Below the pieces are notes generated by a model. The model worked only from the letters and a program-made list of their open reading frames with translations, was not told the origin of the DNA and made no database searches. Of a stretch of 64,000 nucleotides of DNA, positions 9,343 through 17,679 are shown piece by piece. The position numbers and the translations under genes are program-made. Location: assembly GCF_007109225.1 (NCBI RefSeq), contig NZ_VJZK01000002.1, forward strand, positions 405,176 to 469,175, in the 5' to 3' direction. Origin of the DNA: Flavobacterium sp. GT3R68 (GTDB lineage: Bacteria > Bacteroidota > Bacteroidia > Flavobacteriales > Flavobacteriaceae). How positions within the stretch are numbered: position 1 is the first letter of the stretch; every line of letters begins with the position of its first letter.

Positions 9343-10494
9343 ATGAATTATTTTTCTTCCGATTTTAAATTGGGAATTTTAGGTGGCGGACAACTTGGTA
9401 AAATGCTGCTATTTGACACCCGAAAATTTGACATTCAGACTTATATTCTCGATCCCAGTGACGAGGCGCCCTGCAAAATAGCCTGTAATCATTTCTTCAA
9501 AGGCGATTTAATGGATTTCGAAACGGTGTATAATTTTGGCAAAAAAGTTGATGTACTGACTTTCGAAATCGAATTGGTCAATCTTGAAGCATTAGAGAAA
9601 TTAGAAAAAGAAGGTTTAAAAGTTTATCCTTCGCCAAAAACCCTGAAACTCATTCAGAATAAAGGCATACAGAAAGATTTTTATACCAAAAACAAAATTC
9701 CAACTGCAGATTACAAACGCTTCCCGGATTTAAAAAGTTTAATCGTTGACATTCTTGAGTTCAAGACACCACTTCCTTTTGTATGGAAATGTTCGGAATT
9801 TGGATATGATGGAAATGGCGTTAAAGTTATCCGACAAATGTCTGATCTGGACAATTTAGCCAATGTGGAATGCATTGCAGAGCATATGGTTCCGTTCAAA
9901 AATGAATTGGCCGTGATTGTTGCCCGAAATGCCTCTGGAGAAATCAAAACCTATCCGGTGGTCGAAATGGAATTTCATCCTGAAGCTAATCAAGTAGAAT
10001 ATGTCATTTGTCCGGCAAGGATTGATGAAAAAGTTGCTGAGAAAGCACGAGCCATCGCATTGGATGTTTCGGAAAAATTCAATCATGTCGGATTGTTGGC
10101 TGTCGAAATGTTTCAGACTACCGAGGACGAAATCCTTGTGAATGAGGTTGCCCCACGCCCACACAATTCGGGTCATTATTCTATTGAAGCAAGTTATACT
10201 TCGCAATTCGAACAGCATTTGCGTGCGGTTTTAAATTTACCGCTTGGAAACACTGACAGTAAAGTTGCAGGAATTATGGTAAATTTGGTTGGTGAAGAAG
10301 GATTCTCCGGAGATGTAATCTATGAAAACATTGAGAAAATTTTAGAATGGAATGGAGTGACTCCACATATCTACGGAAAGAAACAAACACGTCCTTTCCG
10401 AAAAATGGGCCATGTTACCATAGTGAACCAGGATCTTCAGGAAGCACGAAAAATTGCTGAGAAAGTAAAAAACACAATTCGGGTAATTAGTTAA
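9343..10494 (+). CDS. purK: N5-carboxyaminoimidazole ribonucleotide synthase
   Basis: ATP-grasp enzyme of purine synthesis that makes N5-CAIR from AIR, bicarbonate and ATP. It is 383 aa. The N-terminal dinucleotide-like fold shows LGILGGGQLGKML (residues 10-22); the ATP-grasp core includes PFVWKCSEFGYDGNGV and the metal-binding EVAPRPHNSGHY segment near 270. ATG 9343 is chosen because family proteins begin about ten residues before the GGGQLG motif and because of the promoter box at 9314-9321. purE follows 26 bases later and uses its product, so the two form a PurK/class I PurE pathway unit. Confidence 0.96.
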   Translation: MNYFSSDFKLGILGGGQLGKMLLFDTRKFDIQTYILDPSDEAPCKIACNHFFKGDLMDFETVYNFGKKVDVLTFEIELVNLEALEKLEKEGLKVYPSPKTLKLIQNKGIQKDFYTKNKIPTADYKRFPDLKSLIVDILEFKTPLPFVWKCSEFGYDGNGVKVIRQMSDLDNLANVECIAEHMVPFKNELAVIVARNASGEIKTYPVVEMEFHPEANQVEYVICPARIDEKVAEKARAIALDVSEKFNHVGLLAVEMFQTTEDEILVNEVAPRPHNSGHYSIEASYTSQFEQHLRAVLNLPLGNTDSKVAGIMVNLVGEEGFSGDVIYENIEKILEWNGVTPHIYGKKQTRPFRKMGHVTIVNQDLQEARKIAEKVKNTIRVIS

Positions 10495-10520
10495 TTCCCT
10501 TAAATTTAAACAAATACAAA

Positions 10521-11006
10521 ATGAGCAAAGTAGCCATCATAATGGGAAGTATTTCTGACATGCCAGTCATGCAGGATGCTATCGATATATTAAAAGAATT
10601 CGGTATTGCCACAGAAGTGGATATTGTTTCTGCTCATCGTACCCCCGAAAAATTATTTGATTTCAGCAAAAATGCCCATCATCGCGGTATTTCTGTGATT
10701 ATTGCCGGAGCAGGTGGCGCAGCCCATTTACCAGGCATGGTTGCCTCTATGTCACCATTGCCTGTAATTGGGGTACCTGTTAAATCCAGTAATTCTATTG
10801 ACGGTTGGGACAGCATTTTGTCAATTTTGCAAATGCCCGGTGGTGTTCCAGTTGCGACAGTAGCGCTTAATGGCGCGAAAAATGCCGGAATTCTGGCAGC
10901 ACAAATTATCGGTAGCCACAATGATGCTATTTTAGATAAAATTGTAATTTATAAAGAAGGATTGAAAGACGCAGTAAATAAGTCTTCCGAGAATTTAACT
11001 AAGTAA
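10521..11006 (+). CDS. purE: N5-CAIR mutase, class I PurE
   Basis: Converts N5-CAIR to CAIR in purine synthesis. It is 161 aa, normal for PurE. The motifs are MGSISDMPVMQDA (9-21), SAHRTPEKLFDF (about 38-49, with the catalytic His) and AGAGGAAHLPGMVA (about 67-80), which are the substrate-binding loops of class I PurE. It lies directly behind purK, as expected for the class I route. A terminator starts at its stop codon. Confidence 0.97.
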   Translation: MSKVAIIMGSISDMPVMQDAIDILKEFGIATEVDIVSAHRTPEKLFDFSKNAHHRGISVIIAGAGGAAHLPGMVASMSPLPVIGVPVKSSNSIDGWDSILSILQMPGGVPVATVALNGAKNAGILAAQIIGSHNDAILDKIVIYKEGLKDAVNKSSENLTK

Positions 11007-11032
11007 AAAAAGCTCCAATAGGAGCTTTTTTG
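11005..11032 (+). terminator. Terminator after purE
   Basis: Perfect stem AAAAAAGCTCC / GGAGCTTTTTT with loop AATA, directly after the purE stop. Confidence 0.85.
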
Positions 11033-11315
11033 AAGTGTAATGACTGAGCTCGGGGAAACTCAGCCTTTCCAATTATTTATGGATTATAAATTGTTTTTGA
11101 TTTGGGACAAAAAGAGCTTATAAAATCCTGTAAACTAACTAATTACCTTCACATCTTCATCGACAAAAGTATACAAAAAATCGATTAAGTGTAGTATTTT
11201 TTAAAATTTAACATTAATTTTAGAATAAAGTGACAAAAAATTAGTAAAAACCCTACAATTAAAAAACTGGCTTATAGACGACTTCCAACTTATAACATCT
11301 TAAAATATATATAAC
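11033..11315. other. Intergenic region before M3 peptidase
   Basis: AT-rich stretch of 283 bases. A small hairpin CTGAG-10-CTCAG is at 11043-11062. No clear TAnnTTTG box, RNA gene or ORF with coding character was seen; the promoter of the peptidase gene could not be placed. Confidence 0.4.
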
Positions 11316-13343
11316 ATGAATGTATTATACCAACCATTTGATACTAAACTGGATACCGCACTATTTTCTAAAATAAAAAACGAAGATTACCTGCCTGCTT
11401 TTCAACACGCCATTCAATTAGCAAAAGCAGAAGTAGATGCCATCGTTAAAAATACCGATGCCTCTACTTTTGAAAATACAATTGAAGCTTTAGCCTTTAG
11501 CGGGTCACTATTAGATCGTGTTTCCAATATTTTTTTTAATCTAAATTCGGCAGAGACCAATGATGAAATCCAAAAGATAGCTCAGGAAGTTTCGCCTTTA
11601 TTATCTGAATTTGGAAATGACGTTCGCCTGAATCCGGAATTGTTTGCCAAAGTAAAAGCAGTTTATGATCAGCGGGGAAACCTGAATTTAGATCCGGAAC
11701 AAGCCACACTTTTAGACCGCAAATACAAAAGCTTTTCAAGAAACGGAGCCAATTTACCCGAAGAGAAGAAAAAACAATTGCGGGAAGTTGATAAAGAACT
11801 GTCAAAATTAAGCCTGCAATTTGGCGAAAATGTTTTGGCAGAAACCCACGCCTTTCAAATGCACATTACGGATCTCAACGAATTATCGGGATTACCAGAT
11901 GGTACTTTGGAAGAAGCCCGCTCTCTGGCTAAAAGCCAGGACAAGGAAGGTTGGATTTTCACATTGGACAATCCAAGTTATATTCCTTTTGTTACCTATG
12001 CTGATAATCGCGAGCTGCGCAAAAAAATGGCTATCGCTTCCGGAGCAAGAGGATTTCAAAACGATGAATTTGACAATCAGGAAATCGTTCTTAAAATTGC
12101 CAACTTGCGTTTTGACAGAGCCCAAATTCTGGGGTACGCCACACACGCACATTTTGTCCTTGAGGAACGTATGGCGGAAAGCCCTGAGACAGTAAAAAGC
12201 TTCACCACGGATTTATTAGCAAAAGCCAAACCTGCTGCCGAAAGGGAATTTAAGCAATTAACCGCTTTTGCCAAAGAACTCGACGGCATCGACCAACTCC
12301 AAAAATGGGATGGCGCCTATTATTCTGAAAAATTAAAAAAACAATTATTTGATCTGGATGATGAAAAACTGAAACCGTACTTCCAATTGGAGAAAGTGCT
12401 GGAAGGCGCTTTTACAGTTTCTGAAAAATTATTCGGACTCACATTCCACGAAATTTTTGATATTGACAAATACCATGAGGATGTCAAAACCTATGAAGTT
12501 AAAGACGAAACAGGCGAATTGGTCGCTGTTTTCTATGCTGATTTCTTTCCCCGCAAAGGAAAACGAAATGGAGCCTGGATGACTTCGTTCAAATCGCAGT
12601 CGGTGGAAAATAACAAAAACGAAAGACCTCATATTTCAATTGTCTGTAATTTCACCAAACCGACCGAAACCAAACCTTCCCTGTTGACATTCAATGAAGT
12701 GACAACATTGTTCCATGAATTTGGTCATGCTTTGCACGGAATGCTGGCAGACACTACCTACCCAAGTTTGTCGGGAACAAGTGTGTATTGGGATTTTGTT
12801 GAATTGCCAAGTCAGATTTTGGAAAATTGGTGCTATGAGCCGGAAGCATTGGCATTATTTGCACACCACTATCAAACCGGAAAAACGATTCCGATGGAAT
12901 TGGTCACTAAAATAAAAGAAAGTGCCAGTTTTCAGGAAGGAATGGCAACGATGCGCCAATTGAGTTTTGGATTGCTGGATATGGGTTGGCATGCTCAGGA
13001 TCCATCAAATATTAAGGATGTAAAAACATTTGAAACAGAACAATTCGCCGCTACGCAATTGTATCCTGATGTCAAAGAAAATGCGATGAGCACCGCATTT
13101 TCGCATATTTTTCAGGGAGGTTATTCTTCTGGCTATTACAGTTACAAATGGGCGGAGGTATTAGATGCCGATGCTTTTGAATACTTTCAGGAAGAGGGTA
13201 TCTTCAACAAAGAAGTAGCTACAAAATTCAAGGAAAATGTACTTTCTAAAGGAGGTACGGAGCATCCGATGATTTTATACAAACGCTTTAGAGGTCATGA
13301 ACCAAAATCGGACGCCTTATTGAAAAGAGCTGGATTATTATAA
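11316..13343 (+). CDS. M3 family oligopeptidase, Dcp-like
   Basis: Zinc metallopeptidase of 675 aa cleaving oligopeptides, probably in the cytoplasm because no signal peptide is present. The family signature FHEFGHALHG places zinc ligands at His467 and His471, the base at Glu468 and the third ligand at Glu496 (DFVELPSQ). The N-terminal two thirds are helical, forming the usual cover of the active-site channel. Length fits both peptidyl-dipeptidase Dcp and oligopeptidase A; sequence alone does not separate them here. It is a single gene ended by a strong terminator shared with the convergent ABM gene. Confidence 0.94.
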   Translation: MNVLYQPFDTKLDTALFSKIKNEDYLPAFQHAIQLAKAEVDAIVKNTDASTFENTIEALAFSGSLLDRVSNIFFNLNSAETNDEIQKIAQEVSPLLSEFGNDVRLNPELFAKVKAVYDQRGNLNLDPEQATLLDRKYKSFSRNGANLPEEKKKQLREVDKELSKLSLQFGENVLAETHAFQMHITDLNELSGLPDGTLEEARSLAKSQDKEGWIFTLDNPSYIPFVTYADNRELRKKMAIASGARGFQNDEFDNQEIVLKIANLRFDRAQILGYATHAHFVLEERMAESPETVKSFTTDLLAKAKPAAEREFKQLTAFAKELDGIDQLQKWDGAYYSEKLKKQLFDLDDEKLKPYFQLEKVLEGAFTVSEKLFGLTFHEIFDIDKYHEDVKTYEVKDETGELVAVFYADFFPRKGKRNGAWMTSFKSQSVENNKNERPHISIVCNFTKPTETKPSLLTFNEVTTLFHEFGHALHGMLADTTYPSLSGTSVYWDFVELPSQILENWCYEPEALALFAHHYQTGKTIPMELVTKIKESASFQEGMATMRQLSFGLLDMGWHAQDPSNIKDVKTFETEQFAATQLYPDVKENAMSTAFSHIFQGGYSSGYYSYKWAEVLDADAFEYFQEEGIFNKEVATKFKENVLSKGGTEHPMILYKRFRGHEPKSDALLKRAGLL

Positions 13344-13346
13344 GTA

Positions 13347-13389
13347 AAAAAAAAAGCACTTCAAAGATATTTTTGAAGTGCTTTTTTTT
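13347..13389. terminator. Bidirectional terminator
   Basis: Long stem AAAAAAAAGCACTTCAAA / TTTTGAAGTGCTTTTTTTT around a short loop, between convergent genes ending at 13343 and 13407. Confidence 0.85.
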
Positions 13390-13406
13390 GAATATTTAAT
13401 TTTAAA

Positions 13407-13772
13407 CTATTTATAAGGCTCACAGATTTCGTTCCGCATAAATCCTGCCTGATGTTCCATTATTTCCAATGTAACATAGGGCTGTCCGTAATTACTAAGA
13501 AACAAATGTGCATGTTTTTGTACAAAGTCGGTAAAAACCCTACCGGCAACATGCGCGGTAAAAGCTGTTTTGTCTTTATATATTTCAAAAAAAACAACTT
13601 CTCCTTGTGCTGGTGTAGGCAGATTTGGCTCTGAAAAATCAGGGGTGTGTACCATATAAACCCAAGTATCCGGCTCTTCTTCGTGAACTTTTAAAGCCAA
13701 GTATTTAATGGCTTCTAATGCTTCTTTCTCTTTGCTTGGTATGATGGTCCATTTTGAGATAAGTGTGTACAT
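13407..13772 (-). CDS. ABM-domain protein (putative quinol monooxygenase)
   Basis: Small cytoplasmic protein of 121 aa with the antibiotic biosynthesis monooxygenase (ABM) dimeric alpha-beta barrel layout: MYTLISKWTIIPSKEKEALE at the start and VVFFEIYKDKTAFTAHVAG in the middle. Such proteins oxidise aromatic or quinol compounds without cofactors or act as small stress proteins; the substrate is unknown. An in-frame ATG 34 codons earlier (13874) overlaps the hairpin at 13823-13870 and encodes a non-family N-terminus, so 13772 is preferred. It lies downstream of the PAS-cupin and GMC genes, but a hairpin with T run between them may limit read-through. Confidence 0.8.
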   Translation of the reverse strand: MYTLISKWTIIPSKEKEALEAIKYLALKVHEEEPDTWVYMVHTPDFSEPNLPTPAQGEVVFFEIYKDKTAFTAHVAGRVFTDFVQKHAHLFLSNYGQPYVTLEIMEHQAGFMRNEICEPYK

Positions 13773-13822
13773 ATTTTGGATTTTAGTAAATAATAGTTGG
13801 CTATGGAACTGAGTAATGAAAC

Positions 13823-13870
13823 ATAAAAAAATTAGGATTGTCTGCAAAAACAATCCCAACCTTCCTAATC
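13823..13870 (-). terminator. Hairpin with T run after PAS-cupin gene
   Basis: On the minus strand a 7-bp stem (13835-13841 with 13850-13856) is followed by TAATTTTTTTATG. An alternative pairing uses ATTAGG at 13831 with CCTAAT near 13865. It lies about 20 bases past the PAS-cupin stop. Confidence 0.6.
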
Positions 13871-13887
13871 TCAATTTATATTTGATT

Positions 13888-14808
13888 TTATTTCAGCAAA
13901 TCAATAATGGCTGCCTGTTTTGGAAAAGCCCCTTTTAATGCCTCAATTTGCTCTATAGAAGGAGTAAAAGAATCTCTTTTGTCCCATGCCGGTGCCAAGC
14001 TGCAACTCGAAAGCGCATAACCCGGACCTAATAATTCTGCTCCAAACCAGTGGCTGTGTGGTGCAATTGCCTGTAGGACTTGTCCCTGATCTAAATCACT
14101 TCCTAAAGTGACTGTGGAGTAAACGCCTTCGTCTGAAAAAATGTGCAATTTAATGGCACTTCCCTGATGAAAAAACCACTGTTCATCTTGGTTAAGCGCA
14201 TGCATTTTCAAAACTTCTCCTGCTTTAAGCAAGAAATAATTCATCGAAAAGGCTTTTCTGTCGCCATCAAAACGTTCCGGCAATGCTTCTTTCAGAATCG
14301 TTAAATCACTTTCCGGCCCTGGTGCCAAATAACCTCCAATTCCTGTCGGAATCATTTTCAATTTCTCAATAAGCTCATCTGCTTCCTGATTGGCATCGGG
14401 AAATCTTTTAGAAAAACAAACCGTGATTCCAATGATTTTAGTTCCGCCTTTTTCACGCAAAAGTCCTTTTTGGGTTACAATTTCCAAATCTGCCATTTGG
14501 CCGTCGGAAGTCGGAACCTGAATCGTTTCGTGAAAATTGAGCAACGGTATACCGCTTGCCATTACCTGTTTGTCGTGTGCTACATGAGCTGCACGACTAT
14601 CTCTGGTCCCGATAATATCTTCTTGCTTCTGTCCAACCAGTGTGGCAAAATTTTCGTTTACCCACAAAAAAACGGAATCGTGATTTTTAATACAAAAATA
14701 AACACCGTCCGTTTTATCCAATACATCTCCAACGGTCATTGGAGGGACAGTATCCAGCGGAATATTGTTTATATCAATTAGCTCATTATTTATTGTAAGA
14801 TTTTGCAT
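13888..14808 (-). CDS. PAS domain - cupin_5 (DUF985) fusion protein
   Basis: 306 aa protein joining two domains rarely seen together. Residues about 25-135 form a PAS sensor domain (DGVYFCIKNHDSVFLWVNEN, LVGQKQEDIIGTRDSRAAH), which in other proteins binds flavin, heme or small ligands. Residues about 140-305 form a cupin of the DUF985 type (FLLKAGEVLKMHALNQDEQW, FGAELLGPGYALSSCSLAPAWDKRDS). There is no kinase, cyclase or DNA-binding output domain, so if PAS senses something the output is likely the cupin itself. It starts 7 bases after the GMC oxidoreductase gene and is surely co-transcribed with it. Function unknown. Confidence 0.82.
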   Translation of the reverse strand: MQNLTINNELIDINNIPLDTVPPMTVGDVLDKTDGVYFCIKNHDSVFLWVNENFATLVGQKQEDIIGTRDSRAAHVAHDKQVMASGIPLLNFHETIQVPTSDGQMADLEIVTQKGLLREKGGTKIIGITVCFSKRFPDANQEADELIEKLKMIPTGIGGYLAPGPESDLTILKEALPERFDGDRKAFSMNYFLLKAGEVLKMHALNQDEQWFFHQGSAIKLHIFSDEGVYSTVTLGSDLDQGQVLQAIAPHSHWFGAELLGPGYALSSCSLAPAWDKRDSFTPSIEQIEALKGAFPKQAAIIDLLK

Positions 14809-14815
14809 AGTCGAA

Positions 14816-16594
14816 TTAATTTGAAGCGATTAAGGTATCGGAATAGGCTTGCGTTTTTGACTCCGTTTCGTTTAGGAAATTATCAGCTAAATCCTGAGCC
14901 AATGCCACCATCGTCATCGTCGGGTTCCATGAACCGCTCGCTGGCCAAAGCGCACCTCCGGTAACATACACATTTTCCACACCATTTGGTCGATAATCCA
15001 AACCAACAACACCTTCGTCATTTTTACCGATATAAAGACTTGATCCCTCGTGAACCAATCCGCCCACTCTTCGCTGTGCTATTGCCGGATGTTCGGCCGA
15101 CCAAACACCCTCATTAGGGTTGCCATGCCAGTATTCTACTCTACTGCTTCCCTGAGGAGATAACGCATTTTCTAACATCTGGAATGTTCCCTCATCCATA
15201 GTATCCCAAGTCTGAAGATCGGTTTCACTGGCCAGCGCCTGAAGTGTAACATTGGTAGTCGGATCAAGTTGTCCGTTAAGACGTAAATTGTTCTCTGAAT
15301 TTCTGAAATCCATTTCACCAAGAACGGCACAAACAAAAACTAAGTAATCCTCAGAGCTGGTTAATTGCGCTATCGAAGCTGTAGCTACAACATCCGGCAT
15401 ATATCGAGCCGCTTTTTGTGCATTTTTCATTGGATTTTTGTCCGACAATACCGAAAGTTGCACATGATATTGCATACCACTTTGGGCGTTGACCCCCGCC
15501 ATATAAATTGCTGCCAATTCCAATTCGTCTAATTGATCCGCAAAATCATAATCCTTGCGAGGAATACGGGCTACAACAGAAGTAATAAAATGTGCGGTGA
15601 AACGCTCTCCCGCTTTTTTAACTTGTGGAAAAGAATTCATTATTAAAGTAGCTGGCGGAAGTGTTCCCATGGCCAAAATAACCTTAGCGTCCCCAACATT
15701 TACAACTCCTCTCGAAGTATCTAATGCCGTCGCTACACCGTCTTGCTGATGAATACGGTTTACAATACAATTGCCTGCCATCTTTAGTGGACTTCCTAAA
15801 CCTTTTGCATATAAATCTGACTGTTTAATAGAGAGATCTAACATTACGGAAGGTGTAGAGAATTTAGCAAAATCCAAACCTTCCTGCGTACCTGCACCTG
15901 CAGCTAAAGGAGCTGCCATACTTCGTGTAGCCGAGGAAACTTTATTTAAATTTGCCGCCAGCATTTCCTGAAGCGCATGTTGCATGACGCTATACACCGG
16001 ACGTTGTTTGGCCACATGGCTCAATAGCTCAGAACTCAAATCATTATCAATTTGGTCAGCAGGAACCACATTTAGCAGTTTTTCAGCCGATTCGAAATGT
16101 GCTCTGGCCGCATCGATAACCTCCTGGGGCCAATATTGCATTTCCTCCTGAGTTGGTCTTGGACACCAGGCACTCCACATAATACTGCGTCCTCCAAAAA
16201 AGGGAACCATCCCATGTTGAAACTGGATATTTCCAGCGGGCTGCGTAGCCGTTTTACTCGAAAGAGTCCATGGAAATGTTTCCGAAAGACCACCTAAGGT
16301 GTGTTGATACGGGATTGCTAAATTCTGAAAATGTTCCGGCAGGAAAAAAGGCCCCCGCTCTAAAATCAGTATTTTAGACTTTGGTTTTTCAGCTAAAATT
16401 CTTTCAGCGAAAGCGAGCGAACAAAATCCACTACCAATAATAATGTAGTCAAAATGTTCCTGCTCACGAGCAATTTTCCAATCGGTTTCTGATAAAAAAA
16501 AGATGTGATCCATTACCTTCTGGGGCGTTGGATCTTGCGGTCCTGGGGTTGGAAACCCGTTAGAGAAATTCGGACTTGATGAGAATGTGGTCAT
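14816..16594 (-). CDS. GMC family oxidoreductase
   Basis: FAD-dependent oxidoreductase of 592 aa. The FAD-binding Rossmann motif YIIIGSGFCSLAFAERI is near residues 50-66, followed by LILERGPFF. The GMC C-terminal signature is near the end (VYVTGGALWPASGSWNPTMT). GMC enzymes oxidise alcohols, sugars or sterols; the substrate here is unknown. No signal peptide is evident. ATG 16594 is chosen over one 14 codons upstream (16636), because the upstream extension is hydrophobic and unlike the family. The gene heads a leftward pair with the PAS-cupin protein 7 bases later, with an ABM-domain gene further on, suggesting a small redox pathway. Confidence 0.88.
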   Translation of the reverse strand: MTTFSSSPNFSNGFPTPGPQDPTPQKVMDHIFFLSETDWKIAREQEHFDYIIIGSGFCSLAFAERILAEKPKSKILILERGPFFLPEHFQNLAIPYQHTLGGLSETFPWTLSSKTATQPAGNIQFQHGMVPFFGGRSIMWSAWCPRPTQEEMQYWPQEVIDAARAHFESAEKLLNVVPADQIDNDLSSELLSHVAKQRPVYSVMQHALQEMLAANLNKVSSATRSMAAPLAAGAGTQEGLDFAKFSTPSVMLDLSIKQSDLYAKGLGSPLKMAGNCIVNRIHQQDGVATALDTSRGVVNVGDAKVILAMGTLPPATLIMNSFPQVKKAGERFTAHFITSVVARIPRKDYDFADQLDELELAAIYMAGVNAQSGMQYHVQLSVLSDKNPMKNAQKAARYMPDVVATASIAQLTSSEDYLVFVCAVLGEMDFRNSENNLRLNGQLDPTTNVTLQALASETDLQTWDTMDEGTFQMLENALSPQGSSRVEYWHGNPNEGVWSAEHPAIAQRRVGGLVHEGSSLYIGKNDEGVVGLDYRPNGVENVYVTGGALWPASGSWNPTMTMVALAQDLADNFLNETESKTQAYSDTLIASN

Positions 16595-16730
16595 AAATAT
16601 AAAATTTTGAGTGATAAAATTATAAAATTTTAACACGTAAATTACTATTTATTTATAAATTAACATTCTTTTTACTACAAATTGTTTTAAACTTAATGTA
16701 ATATTTCTTAGAATTGTGATTTATAAAGCT

Positions 16731-17543
16731 TTAAGCGAACAGCCACACCAAGGCCAGCCACGCGATCGGAATACTTTCTACCCAAAAGGAAGTATAATAT
16801 TTCGAGCGGTCAGGGTAGGCGAAAATTGTAAACAAACCAGTAATCATAATTAAAACCAGATTAATCCACAGTTGATTAGCATTAAAATCACTTTTCAGGA
16901 ATTCCACAAAATAAAAGGGAATCAATAAAAACAATCCCAAAAGCTTGGTTTTCCTTACCCCTATTTTTTGGGGAATTGTTTCCAGCGAAGGGGCATCTTT
17001 TTTTAAATCTATAATCTCAAAAATCAGGATTAAGATAATAACCAACAGAAACCGTTGTGCAAACTTTAAAAAGACATCCGTCGCAATCGCTGTGTTCGAA
17101 TTAATCAAGGGCAATAAAATAGTAATTCCGGCCCAGCAAAAAGCCACGATGTAAATCTTGACGCCGCTCCAATTACGAATATTAGCTTTATTGGGGAAGA
17201 AAGGAATCGCATACAATAAGGTAAAGGCGAAGAAAACGACAGCGACGATTTGGGTTCGAAATTCCAACTTAAAAAAGCAAAAAACTGTTGCTGCCAAACA
17301 CAGCAAACTGAAGATAAAAATTACTTTCAAGTGCTTCCGCACGGGTTTTTTATTTCTGAACAGACTCTCATATTTCACAAAGTTATAGCCAAGGACGGTT
17401 CCGAAAAAAGCAAATCTCGCCATAACCTCATCTAACTGATTATGAAACATGTGATTAGTCATCAAAACCAATGACAGCACTGCAAGAGCAACGTGAATAC
17501 TGCTGTTTATATAAAAATCAAACAATTGCCGAATAATCCTCAT
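16731..17543 (-). CDS. Multi-pass membrane protein, degenerate UbiA-like
   Basis: 270 aa with about eight hydrophobic segments. The arrangement recalls UbiA prenyltransferases: a charged segment between membrane helices reads EIIDLKKDAPSLETIPQKIG (residues 176-195; Asp179 and Asp183), like the second Asp-rich motif. The expected first motif (NDxxDxxxD) is replaced by NFVKYES near 54-60, so catalysis by the usual magnesium-diphosphate chemistry is doubtful. It sits alone between the GMC gene and the divergent gcvP gene. It is probably an ancient UbiA relative with a changed role. Function not known. Confidence 0.65.
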   Translation of the reverse strand: MRIIRQLFDFYINSSIHVALAVLSLVLMTNHMFHNQLDEVMARFAFFGTVLGYNFVKYESLFRNKKPVRKHLKVIFIFSLLCLAATVFCFFKLEFRTQIVAVVFFAFTLLYAIPFFPNKANIRNWSGVKIYIVAFCWAGITILLPLINSNTAIATDVFLKFAQRFLLVIILILIFEIIDLKKDAPSLETIPQKIGVRKTKLLGLFLLIPFYFVEFLKSDFNANQLWINLVLIMITGLFTIFAYPDRSKYYTSFWVESIPIAWLALVWLFA

Positions 17544-17679
17544 ACTACAAAATTAATCAAACTGCTAACAAGAAGTGGATTTAATTGAAATATCACAAAA
17601 AATAGCTGCTAAAAAAAGGTTTAAATAGGTAATAAATATTTAATTTTACGCTCTTTAAAAACACAACCTACTTACTTCG

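Noticed and set aside
17548..17555. Minus-strand TAATTTTG before the UbiA-like gene
   Set aside because: It fits the -7 pattern but lies only 5 bases from the ATG, which would leave almost no leader; no TTG at -33 was established.
17544..17679. Glycine riboswitch before gcvP
   Set aside because: The 136 bases are AT-rich with no recognisable paired aptamer elements.
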